Source: Bacteroidota bacterium
Lineage (GTDB): Bacteria > Bacteroidota > Ignavibacteria > Palsa-1295
DNA: 35,240 nt
Assembly: GCA_021825235.1 (NCBI GenBank)
Contig: JAKAIL010000007.1
Location: forward strand, 1-35,240
Reading direction: 5' to 3'
Position 1 is the stretch's first letter. Each line of letters opens with the position of its first letter. Below are positions 1 through 8,949 of this stretch, piece by piece. The translations under genes were made by a program, and so were the position numbers. Under the pieces are notes generated by a model. It was not told the DNA's origin. It saw only the letters and a program-made list of their open reading frames with translations, and did not search any database.

Positions 1-1814
1 GCAGATTTAATGAATTTGGAAACTGCTTAATGTACTTTATCTCGGTGTGAAAATCGTTTCCGAAATTCGTCGAGGCGTAAGATGACGAGTAATAGCCATT
101 GTGATCCGCGGAAGTGCCGTAGTCGCCCCAGGTAATATAGGAAGGGTAGGCGTATGTCGGGTTCGGGCCAGCCGTTTCGGCATAGGTATTTAATGGAACT
201 TGCTTCTCGGTTACAACACCAGTCGTATTATTTACCTCCTTGACATCGGCTACTGCATCGATCTCATAAACCGGATCAGAATTCTTCAGGCCATCATAGA
301 GATGCTGCGAATTATCTAAGCGGTAGATAAAATCAAGGTATAGGATCTTACCATTCCCGAGAAAATCACCGTTGCCCGACAATTGTCCGCTTGCATTCAA
401 ATTGTAATCGAGAAAAACGCCGGTTCCATTATCGGCGCCCTGCGCTATTTGCCATTCCTTCCCGTTGCTTCCACCGTAGCCACCAGCTTTGGTGGTAAGT
501 TGTCTCCACGGCCCGAGTGGAAAGCCCGGTGGTAACCCGATAGGTGCTTGACCCCTATTCTCACACCAATTGCAAGCCACGTCATTCTGCTCATCCGCAA
601 CCCATATTGTATTTTGGATCGGCTCCGCCGAATTGGCATCCGGCGTTTGATAAAAGGGATTTGGGTTATTGGGATCGTGATAAAAACAGACAAGATCGCC
701 TGGGCCATACGTAATACCCGAGTTGTCGCCCGGATTTGGAACCCAAATGGCGGGTTCCCAATCATTGTTGGCAGGTGCATTGTCACCGCTGTTGGTAGTA
801 AGACAGTAATAAACCCACTTCCGGCCACTTCCATCAGCATAATAAACGTATTGGCCATTCGTATATCCCCCTGCGGGGTTTTGCGTCCACTGGCTTATCG
901 GGGCAAGGAAGTTGTTTGCGGAGCCGTCCCCCCAATCGCTCGCTCCGGCGGCCGGCTCTTGCGAAGCCTGTTCATCGGTGTTACACTGCCAGAGATATCC
1001 GTTATGAATAGCATATTCGCCCTTCCAGCATTTGAGTCCCGTTGACCATACCACCGGGTTCATCCATACAGACCAATGGGCGTCTTCCGGCGGAACTGTT
1101 GTGGAAGCGGAAGACGCCGTGCAGCGCCATAGCACCCCGGCATACGTAACATAATCGGCGAGCCCGGCAGAATTGCTTTTGCTATAACTGTGACCTGAAA
1201 CCCACGGTCTCGGAGTCTGCACCTGCGCCCAATAGGTGGTTTTCCCATCCGACGACTGTGCAGTAAGCGATCTCTGTGTATTGGTGGTGACGCATACCCA
1301 CTGGGCTCCGCTTGGATCCGTGACGAGGTTCCCCGGCTGGTACGTGGCATTTGGATCCCACGGTGGAGCGTACCATGCGTTATTCAAATCCCATGCCGAG
1401 AGGCCTACTTCATTCGATGCGAGATCGATATCCGATTCGAAATAATAGGGATTATAACCGAGACCGAAGGTCCCTGAAGGGAAAAAGTAATCCACGCCGT
1501 TGACCCCATTGGTGGCACGGTCCCCTCCGAAGCCAATGGCAGCCTGTCCGGAACCCAAATTCAGGGGAGCTCCATTGTACCACATGTTCAGGCCAAGCTG
1601 GGGAAGGTAGGTGCTTTCATTCCCACCGATACCAAGCCCATTCAATAGCCCACCGAGGGGGAACACCGAAACCGGCGGTGATGGCGGCTGTGGCGATGGT
1701 GCTTGTGCCTGAACGGGTGCATGTGCTAATGCGAACAGTGCGAGCGCGCAAAATATGCGCCGAAGTCCGGATAGTTCCGTCCGGGGATGAGATGTTGTTT
1801 GCGAGTGTGCCATT
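1..1814 (-). CDS. Secreted multidomain protein with about five CBM5/12 (chitin/cellulose-binding)-like repeats; partial, runs off the left edge
   Basis: Translated by hand from ATG at 1814: MAHSQTTSHPRTELSGLRRIFCALALFALAHAPVQAQAPSPQPPSPP...; frame open to base 1. Repeats such as ATYQPGNLVTDPSGAQWVCVTTNTQ, EYAIHNGYLWQCNTDEQ...DW, GYTNGQYVYYADGSGRKWVYYCLTTN...DW. Not in the ORF track, probably because no stop lies in the window. Confidence 0.85.
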
Positions 1815-1853
1815 TTCGGCCTCTGAATCTTGTGATGAGAACGATGAACAGGA

Positions 1854-3641
1854 TCATCGCACGATGACGAGCTTCGCTCGTGCCTCGTGCCGTGATCCGT
1901 GAATTAAAACTTCATACACTCCTGAGGCGAGATGCGGGAAATACATCCGCTCTTGCTCGGCGCCTCCAAGCATTCGGATGGTTCCCGATTGTACGACCTC
2001 GCCTAAAAGGTTATACACTTCATAATCTGCCATTTCCGCTTCCGGCCACATAATGGTTGCCACGCTCCACAAGCGTGTCGGATTTGGCGAAAGCGTAAAT
2101 GCGATACCATTCCGGGTAGGTATGTCTTTTACCTGCGCCCATTGTGAATCGAGGTGAACCGGAATTTGATCCGTGCCATAATAGAGCCACAATGTGCCTG
2201 GGAAACTGGAAGTGAGATCATCTCTTGACCGTCCTTCCAGGAAATCTTCCAGTGAATCGGAGTTAGCCGTCAGCGTATCTCCTCCGCCGGCGGAAGTGGA
2301 CCGGTTCCAAATGTCGATCTTATTGTCAAGCGCTTTGCCGGTCATATAAAAATTATCCCACCAGGAATCGCCCCAGCCGGCTTCGACTAATATGAGATGA
2401 TTGCCCGTGCCGGTCATATCTCCAGCATCCTCGGGCGGGAATTGGCACCAATCGTAGTCAGGGCTCGATCCGAATCCAAACTTTGGGTGTGTAATCGCGA
2501 ATGCAGCGCTATCGAGCGTAAGTCTGTAACTACCGAAATCCGGATTGCCCCGAAAGATGTAAATAGAAAGTGGTGATGATCCGGAGTCGATGAAGCCGAC
2601 CATAAGCAGATCAACCGAGCTATCGATTCTTCCCCTGGGCAAAGCCCGCATTGGAGTATAGAAGGGCAACACAAAGCCGGAACCATTCCCATTGAAATGC
2701 ACAAACCAATATGGTGGAATAAAAAAAGTGTCGTTGGTAACTTCCTGCTCGAACTTCCCGAGTGAAAATGGTGGATCGTTCCTGTAATAACATAAATTGC
2801 CCCTCGGATCGGCGACAATAAGATCATCCCGGCCTACGCCTCGAAAATCGCCCTGGATGCAATCCCGAGTCGCAGTTGACGTTGGTTTCATCGGGTACCA
2901 CAAGAGAGAAGTATCCTCAGTCACAGTATCCCTGCCAAATAATTTACTGCCCCCGCGGTACAAGAGAAGATAGGCAGTATCATGGGATGCGAACGGGAAT
3001 ACCGTATCCCGCCAATCCGTATAAGCACTAAGCACGATGTCGTCAACCGTATCGTTCATAAGATGTGCCAGGTACGGTTGTATAAGGTTCCTGCCAAATC
3101 CAAAATCGCCTTTAGAATTACCCCGGGGGATATTGGGTAACAAGTCAGTGTACCGGGTTGAGTCATAGTTCCCTTCTCCATCCGACCAATATATTCTCCA
3201 GATTCCCCTGACAAAAAGATCGAGGTGCTTTGTATCTCGAAAGTGGCCGGCGACGAAACCATCATAATAGGAAAGAAAGAAGGGATCAAAATTCTGGATG
3301 TGTTGCTTCAACTTATGGAGATCGAACGTCGGCCCCGTTTCCACTTGCGCCAGCGCTACGGAGGGGGAGAGGTTTCCGATGAACATATTGCCATAACTTC
3401 CATCGGGCTTTGGCCCGAGGTTTATTAGAGCGCTCATTCCCAAAAGCTGCCCCGGCGCACCCATGATTGTATCCATCTCGCTCGGGTCGCCAATTTGCGG
3501 GAAGTAGCAATTCGAGTCCAGCGAGGGGTTTTGGAAGGGTGGGTTGCTTTGGGCATACACCACCACCGGGCCAGAAGCCGCAACCATGGTTGCGAAAACG
3601 GCCCATACGAGCAGCAAAGCAGAAATTCGAAGTACTTTCAT
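1854..3641 (-). CDS. Secreted FG-GAP/VCBS-like repeat protein with C-terminal sorting domain
   Basis: Signal peptide MKVLRISALLLVWAVFATMVAASG (internal ATG at 3641 preferred over 3659); repeated G.F.G...DD/DL motifs (GDFRGVGRDDLIVADPRGNLCYYRN); C-term FTLSPNPTRLWSVATIMWPEAEMADYEVYNLLGEVV...LASGVYEVLI. Confidence 0.85.
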   Translation of the reverse strand: MKVLRISALLLVWAVFATMVAASGPVVVYAQSNPPFQNPSLDSNCYFPQIGDPSEMDTIMGAPGQLLGMSALINLGPKPDGSYGNMFIGNLSPSVALAQVETGPTFDLHKLKQHIQNFDPFFLSYYDGFVAGHFRDTKHLDLFVRGIWRIYWSDGEGNYDSTRYTDLLPNIPRGNSKGDFGFGRNLIQPYLAHLMNDTVDDIVLSAYTDWRDTVFPFASHDTAYLLLYRGGSKLFGRDTVTEDTSLLWYPMKPTSTATRDCIQGDFRGVGRDDLIVADPRGNLCYYRNDPPFSLGKFEQEVTNDTFFIPPYWFVHFNGNGSGFVLPFYTPMRALPRGRIDSSVDLLMVGFIDSGSSPLSIYIFRGNPDFGSYRLTLDSAAFAITHPKFGFGSSPDYDWCQFPPEDAGDMTGTGNHLILVEAGWGDSWWDNFYMTGKALDNKIDIWNRSTSAGGGDTLTANSDSLEDFLEGRSRDDLTSSFPGTLWLYYGTDQIPVHLDSQWAQVKDIPTRNGIAFTLSPNPTRLWSVATIMWPEAEMADYEVYNLLGEVVQSGTIRMLGGAEQERMYFPHLASGVYEVLIHGSRHEARAKLVIVR

Positions 3642-3808
3642 GGTAACAGTAACCCTCAAATGGAAGGAACGTTACACTAACCGGGTACAAATCTACGGCA
3701 AAAATTTTGGGCGTGTGTGAAACAGGACTCTGCCTTCAACCCGCCCTGCACTCTGCCTAAATCATTACTTTTCGAGAACTAAGCGTCGAATTCTACGGAT
3801 GTGATGTC

Positions 3809-5119
3809 ATGTCGCGTCCAATGAAAGCCAGAACCGCAACCGGCATGAACTCCGTGCTGACCCCCGGTGCCTCCGTTGCCGCCGGAGGCGAAGCCACGTT
3901 CACGGTCTCCGAACTCACGAAAGCGATCCGCGGCGTGCTGGAGCCAGCATTCACGAATGTCATCGTCGAAGGCGAAATTTCCAACTTTATTGACCACCGC
4001 TCCGGCCACCGCTATTGGACGCTCAAAGACGCGGAATCCCAAATCTCCTGCGTATTCTGGAAAAGCCGGATGCTTTCGTTCGAGCTTCGGGACGGAATGA
4101 AGGTCATCTGCCGAGGGCGGCTTACGGTCTATCCGCCGCGAGGGAACTATCAGCTCGATGTCTTCCAGGTACGCCCGAGCGGCATTGGCGATCTGGAACT
4201 TGCCTATCAGGAACGATACAATCGGCTGCGTGCCGAAGGCCTTTTCGATGAACGCCGCAAGCGGCCCATTCCCCGGTTCCCGCAGACGATTGGTATCGTT
4301 ACCAGCGAAAATGGCGCGGCCCTGCACGATATTCTCACGACACTGGAACGGCGCTGGCCGCTGGCGCGCGTCCTTTTGAGACCCGCCTCCGTGCAGGGCA
4401 TCGGAGCGGAGCTGGAGATTGCGCAGGCGATAAGGGAATTTAATATGCTTACTCCCCCTCCACCCCCCAACCCCCTCCTCTTGCAGAGGAGGGGGAGTGA
4501 TATACCAGACGTGCTCATCGTGGGCCGTGGCGGCGGTTCCCTCGAAGACCTTTGGTGCTTTAACGAGGAAGCGGTTGCGCGGGCAATCTTCGCATCGAAG
4601 ATACCGGTTATCAGCGCCGTGGGACATGAAGTTGATTTTACGATTGCCGATTTCGTTGCCGATCTTCGCGCGCCGACTCCAACGGCTGCCGCTGAACTCG
4701 CCACACCGCATCAGGGCGAACTACTGGGATTTATTACCGCCGAAGAACTGGGGCTCGCCCGGCTTGTGCGCGCACGGCTGAACGCACTGAATCTTCTCAT
4801 CGAGAAAGCTTCGGATTCTCGCTCGCTCGTTGGCGGCCTCAGAAATGTAATCGCCACGCGCCGCGCGGAATTGAATGCAGAGATTTTGGGCGCATCCCGC
4901 GCGGCTATCCATTCCGTTGAACGGATCCGCCTTAAGTTCGAACGTGATACCGCCAGGCTTGCCGCGATGAACCCCGACCGCGTGCTCGACCGCGGCTACA
5001 CCGCGCTTGAATCTCTGGACGGGAAGATTATCCCACGCCTTTCACAGCTTTTGGAACGCGAAGAAAAAAGCGGCATTCTCATCTTTGCCGATGGAAGGAT
5101 AACCGTTCGTTTCGACTAA
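3809..5119 (+). CDS. xseA: Exodeoxyribonuclease VII large subunit
   Basis: FTVSELTKAIRGVLEP...VEGEISNF..HRSGHRYWTLKD, DVLIVGRGGGSLEDLWCFNEEAVARAI, SAVGHEVDFTIADFVADLRAPTPTAAAELA. Confidence 0.97.
   Translation: MSRPMKARTATGMNSVLTPGASVAAGGEATFTVSELTKAIRGVLEPAFTNVIVEGEISNFIDHRSGHRYWTLKDAESQISCVFWKSRMLSFELRDGMKVICRGRLTVYPPRGNYQLDVFQVRPSGIGDLELAYQERYNRLRAEGLFDERRKRPIPRFPQTIGIVTSENGAALHDILTTLERRWPLARVLLRPASVQGIGAELEIAQAIREFNMLTPPPPPNPLLLQRRGSDIPDVLIVGRGGGSLEDLWCFNEEAVARAIFASKIPVISAVGHEVDFTIADFVADLRAPTPTAAAELATPHQGELLGFITAEELGLARLVRARLNALNLLIEKASDSRSLVGGLRNVIATRRAELNAEILGASRAAIHSVERIRLKFERDTARLAAMNPDRVLDRGYTALESLDGKIIPRLSQLLEREEKSGILIFADGRITVRFD
4451..4498. repeat. 48-bp palindromic element inserted in frame in xseA
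   Basis: Terminal inverted repeat ACTCCCCCTCC (4451-4461) / GGAGGGGGAGT (4488-4498); internal perfect hairpin CCCCCTCCTCT (4471-4481) TGC AGAGGAGGGGG (4485-4495). Encodes TPPPPPNPLLLQRRGS, starting exactly at a codon boundary. Confidence 0.9.
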
Positions 5120-5183
5120 GGGAAGAGGAGCCATTCACCCATAAACGTGACTTTAAAGCTCCGGCTATTGTTGCAGAATATCC

Positions 5184-5474
5184 ATGGCAAAAACTTCCAC
5201 CCGCAAATCTTCCGCAGCCGACGAAGCCCCGTCCTTCGAATCCGAATTCGAACGGCTGACCGTAATCGTCGATAAGCTCGAACAAGGCAATGTCCCGCTG
5301 GCCGAAATGCTGACGCTTTATGAAGAGGCGATGACACTCTCGGCGCGCCTCAAACAGGTCCTCACCGAGGCGGAATTACGCGTCGAAAAGCTGGCGGCGG
5401 TGCATGAGGAGGGGGTAATGGAAATGGGTATCCGGGAAGAGAACAATTTGCCCGATTCCGAGGATTTATTTTAA
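5184..5474 (+). CDS. xseB: Exodeoxyribonuclease VII small subunit
   Basis: FESEFERLTVIVDKLEQGNVPLAEMLTLYEEAMTLSARLKQVLTEAELRVEKL, immediately downstream of xseA. Confidence 0.95.
   Translation: MAKTSTRKSSAADEAPSFESEFERLTVIVDKLEQGNVPLAEMLTLYEEAMTLSARLKQVLTEAELRVEKLAAVHEEGVMEMGIREENNLPDSEDLF
5451..5470. repeat. Direct repeat copy 1 flanking the decayed ATPase
   Basis: CCCGATTCCGAGGATTTATT (3' end of xseB); 18/20 match to 5922-5941, including 14 identical consecutive bases TCCGAGGATTTATT. Confidence 0.75.
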
Positions 5475-5533
5475 GCATGCATTAGATTTCCAAAATATCT
5501 CAAGGCTTTTAGCCCCATTCAATCCGTGGTGGC

Positions 5534-5899
5534 ATGCCACAGATGCATCAGCTAATTCAGGATCTAATAGCACAAGGAAAAAATCCTCGGCATACCCTCT
5601 ATTACTCGATGGATGATCCAGCGCTCTTACTCAATACCGGGAGCGCGACGAGGAAATAGACTTCATTGTACATGCCGGGACGGAACCGCTACCTCCCCGT
5701 TGAAGTCAAATATCGCGAGCAAATCTCCGATCGCGATACTCAGATGCTTCGAAGATTTCAATCGAGGTATTTGAAGTGCGTTCGACCGATATTGGTCATC
5801 ACGAAAAGCTGGGAGGACTTCGGTAATGCCGTGGCTCCAAACGACACACGCGAAGTATTTCGATGGCCCCTTCCCCTTTTTCTCATCATGTTTGGCTGA
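5534..5899 (+). pseudogene. Decayed AAA-family ATPase with DUF4143-like C-terminus
   Basis: Three fragments in different frames: MPQMHQLIQDLIAQGKNPRHTLYYSMDDPALLLNT (5534-), ERDEEIDFIVHAGTE (5641-), RYLPVEVKYREQISDRDTQMLRRFQSRYLKCVRPILVITKSWEDFG (5687-). Together far shorter than an intact family member. Confidence 0.75.
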
Positions 5900-5921
5900 G
5901 GCTATTTGCGTGAACGTTTTC

Positions 5922-5941
5922 CCCCAATCCGAGGATTTATT
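5922..5941. repeat. Direct repeat copy 2 flanking the decayed ATPase
   Basis: CCCCAATCCGAGGATTTATT just upstream of dxs. Confidence 0.75.
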
Positions 5942-5950
5942 CTGATTATC

Positions 5951-7915
5951 ATGACCGCACCGGACATCTCTTACCCCCTCCTGAGCACCATCGACACTCC
6001 AGAAGACCTTCGCAAGCACCCCGTGAGCGATCTTCCTGCGATTTGCGACGACGTCCGCGAATATCTCATCGATACCATCGCGCAGACGGGCGGCCATTTC
6101 GGTGCGGGTCTGGGCGTTGTGGAACTCACGGTCGCGCTCCATTATGCGCTGGATACGCCCAACGACAAGCTCGTGTGGGACGTAGGCCATCAGGCGTATC
6201 CTCATAAGATATTAACGGGCCGGAAAGACCGGCTCAAAACCATCCGCCAAAAGGATGGGCTGGCGCCATTCCTCAAACGCGAGGAGAGCCAGTACGATGT
6301 ATTCGGCGCAGGTCATGCATCGACCTCCATCAGTGCCGCGCTGGGCATTGCTACCGCCCGCGATTACGCCGGCGAGGACTACAAAGTCGTTGCCGTTATT
6401 GGCGATGGTTCCATGACGGGCGGCATTGCCTACGAAGCGCTCAATAATTGCGGTATACTCAAGAAGGACATACTTGTCATCTTGAATGACAACCAAATGT
6501 CCATCGCGCCCAACGTATGGGCCTTGCACGAGCATTTTAATTCGTTTATTACGAATCCAGCGCTCCGCAAATTCAAGGACCAGGTCTGGGAGAAATTGAG
6601 CGGTCACACGCTGCTCCGTTCCGCGGGAGCGAAACTCGTCGATGCCATGAAAGCGGCGATGACGCCGGGCATGATGTTCGAATCGCTCGGCTTCAAGTAT
6701 TTTGGCCCGATTGCAGGCCACAATGTTACGCGGCTCGTCGAAATGCTCCAGTTCCTGAAGCTGCAGAGCGGCCCACTGCTCCTCCACGTGATTACGGAGA
6801 AGGGCAAGGGATATGCGCCAGCCGAGTCGCACGTGCAGCGCTATCATGCAGCCTCCGGCGCGTTCGATAAAGTTACCGGCCTCGCCGTCTCGAAGCCCGT
6901 GCTGGGCCCGCAGCCCCCGGAATACACGAAAGTTTTCGGCAAAGCCATGGCCGAGTTGTGCAAGGTCAATCCCAAGGTTGTTGGCATCACCGCCGCCATG
7001 CCGGATGGGACCGGCCTGAACCTTCTTCAGAAGGAAGTTCCAGACAAGTTCTTCGACGTTGGCATTGCCGAGCAGCACGCGGTAACCTTTGCCGCCGGCA
7101 TGGCCACGGAAGGCATGGTCCCGGTCTGCGCCATCTACTCCACCTTTCTCCAGCGCGCGTTCGACCAAATCATTCACGATGTCGCGCTCCAAAAGTTACC
7201 AGTCATTTTTGCAATGGACCGCGCTGGCATCGTTGGCGCGGACGGCCCAACGCACCACGGCGCGTTCGATCTCTCCTACCTGCGGCTCATCCCGAACATT
7301 ACCATCATGGTCCCAAAGGACGAGCAGGAATTGCGGGATATGCTCTTCACCGCGGTAGAGCATGCCTCCGCGCGCTCCGGGCCGATGGCGATACGCTATC
7401 CGCGTGGGGCAGGAATCGGGGTGCCGTTAGCGGACCACGGCTTTAGCAACGTTCCCATTGGGCACGGGGAAATGCTGCGCGATGGCGAGGAGGCCGTTAT
7501 AATCGGAGTCGGGCCGATGCTGTACGAAGCGATAAAAGCCGCAGAGGATTTGGAACGGAAAGGGATGTCCGTAGCGGTTGCCAATGCGCGGTTTGTCAAG
7601 CCACTCGATGCGGCACTAATAGATGGGCTTGCAGCGCGTTTCAAGCATATCATCACACTCGAGGAGAATGTCGTAGCCGGTGGGTTTGGAAGCGCGGTGT
7701 CGGAGTTCCTCGCGTCGCGGAAAACGGAGGACAAGCTAAAGCCGGATGAGCGATCATCCGTCCTCCACCTGGGCCTGCCGGACCGCTTCATCGAGCATGG
7801 CTCGCCGGCTGGACTTCTGGAAGATTGCGGACTTAGCCGCGAGGGAATCCGGGAACGGGTACAGCAACTCCTTGCAACCCGGCAGCTCGAGCCCGCCACT
7901 CGGGCGGTCCGCTAA
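5951..7915 (+). CDS. dxs: 1-deoxy-D-xylulose-5-phosphate synthase
   Basis: HQAYPHKILTGRKD, GHASTSISAALGIA, AVIGDGSMTGGIAYEALNN, GIAEQHAVTFAAGMA, DRAGIVGADGPTHHGAFDLSYLR. ATG at 5951 preferred over TTG at 5906. Confidence 0.97.
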   Translation: MTAPDISYPLLSTIDTPEDLRKHPVSDLPAICDDVREYLIDTIAQTGGHFGAGLGVVELTVALHYALDTPNDKLVWDVGHQAYPHKILTGRKDRLKTIRQKDGLAPFLKREESQYDVFGAGHASTSISAALGIATARDYAGEDYKVVAVIGDGSMTGGIAYEALNNCGILKKDILVILNDNQMSIAPNVWALHEHFNSFITNPALRKFKDQVWEKLSGHTLLRSAGAKLVDAMKAAMTPGMMFESLGFKYFGPIAGHNVTRLVEMLQFLKLQSGPLLLHVITEKGKGYAPAESHVQRYHAASGAFDKVTGLAVSKPVLGPQPPEYTKVFGKAMAELCKVNPKVVGITAAMPDGTGLNLLQKEVPDKFFDVGIAEQHAVTFAAGMATEGMVPVCAIYSTFLQRAFDQIIHDVALQKLPVIFAMDRAGIVGADGPTHHGAFDLSYLRLIPNITIMVPKDEQELRDMLFTAVEHASARSGPMAIRYPRGAGIGVPLADHGFSNVPIGHGEMLRDGEEAVIIGVGPMLYEAIKAAEDLERKGMSVAVANARFVKPLDAALIDGLAARFKHIITLEENVVAGGFGSAVSEFLASRKTEDKLKPDERSSVLHLGLPDRFIEHGSPAGLLEDCGLSREGIRERVQQLLATRQLEPATRAVR

Positions 7916-7929
7916 GATTCGTTCCGGAT

Positions 7930-8829
7930 TTACTCGCGGACGAGCATTACGGTCTTTGTTTCCTCGCTGGGCCCGCTTTGTGCAGCGATACGAAGCATAA
8001 TAGCCCCACGAACATTCGCCAGCTGCGAGGATAAGTCGAGGGTGCTTTCTCCCATGCTCATTCCTTGTGCCAGACGAAGCACCTCACGCCCGGCAACATC
8101 GTAACCAACGATAGAAAGCGTCGCTGGCTCGGCAAGAGTAACATCGAGTGCGCCATTGGCCACCATAGGATTAGGATAGACCGAAGCATTTAGAATAATC
8201 CGAGCGCCATTCGATGGCCGTGTACTTACTACGGCATTCGAAATGTATTGCGGTTCCATATTATAGAAAATGGTCACTACGAGGTTAGAAGATCCCCAGA
8301 TGCCAGCCTGGGTCGGATTCGGGAACGTAAGGATGCTGTCCTTCTTCATATCGACCAGCGGAGTCGTTGCTTCATAAGGACGAATCCAGATTCCCTTAAT
8401 GATACTCGGAATCTGCGAAGGATCCCAATAGATGCTACCAGGGTAGTTATCGAACGAAACGCCCATCGAGTAATTAATTGCAAACGAAGCAGTAATGGGC
8501 TTATGGCGAATATCCACGGTCGTGCCCGAACCATCGGGACGCGTAAACCAGAAATCGTTACCATTGAACATGCCACCGGGATAATCCGAGACCTCTCCGA
8601 ATGTGGAATCATCATACGCGCTGGCATTATCGCTGGCCATTGGATCGTAACCAATTGCCCGGCCCAGAAGGGTTGCCAGGGAACCATCGGAAAAGGTATC
8701 GGCAAAATGGATATCGAGATGGAATTCCGCATTCGATGGGCTACCGGATTGCGCCTGCAATTTGCTGACTGTCAAAAGCACACTAAGCGGGAGGAGTAGA
8801 AGGAAGGATATGTAAAATGGTCGTCTCAT
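7930..8829 (-). CDS. Secreted protein with C-terminal sorting domain
   Basis: Signal peptide MRRPFYISFLLLLPLSVLLTVSKLQAQ; C-term ASVYPNPMVANGALDVTLAEPATLSIVGYDVAGREVLRL...TVMLVRE. Confidence 0.8.
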   Translation of the reverse strand: MRRPFYISFLLLLPLSVLLTVSKLQAQSGSPSNAEFHLDIHFADTFSDGSLATLLGRAIGYDPMASDNASAYDDSTFGEVSDYPGGMFNGNDFWFTRPDGSGTTVDIRHKPITASFAINYSMGVSFDNYPGSIYWDPSQIPSIIKGIWIRPYEATTPLVDMKKDSILTFPNPTQAGIWGSSNLVVTIFYNMEPQYISNAVVSTRPSNGARIILNASVYPNPMVANGALDVTLAEPATLSIVGYDVAGREVLRLAQGMSMGESTLDLSSQLANVRGAIMLRIAAQSGPSEETKTVMLVRE

Positions 8830-8861
8830 TCAGTCCCTATAGGATTTCATAACCAGAAAGC

Positions 8862-8909
8862 TTAAAGCGGGGGTCCGTATGATTGCTCATACGGCAGCCC
8901 CCGCTTTAA
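8862..8909 (-). terminator. Nested hairpin downstream of the 8950-11943 gene; probable terminator/attenuator
   Basis: Outer arms TTAAAGCGGGGG (8862-8873) / CCCCCGCTTTAA (8898-8909); inner arms CCGTATGA (8875-8882) / TCATACGG (8887-8894). Confidence 0.65.
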
Positions 8910-8949
8910 ATAACATCTCTCGTGCCTGTTTGTTACAGGCTGAGCAGGC

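Noticed and set aside
548-1045. 165-aa plus-strand ORF and the 445-858 minus ORF
   Set aside because: Both lie within the open CBM-like frame (1-1814, minus) and look like shadow translations.
3779-4711. 310-aa minus-strand ORF over xseA
   Set aside because: Antisense shadow of a clearly conserved enzyme gene.
6212-7192. 326-aa minus-strand ORF over dxs
   Set aside because: Antisense shadow; the dxs motifs on the plus strand are unambiguous.
7866-7915. GCCCG-CCACT-CGGGC hairpin at the end of dxs as terminator
   Set aside because: Short stem inside the coding sequence with no U-tract; too weak to call.
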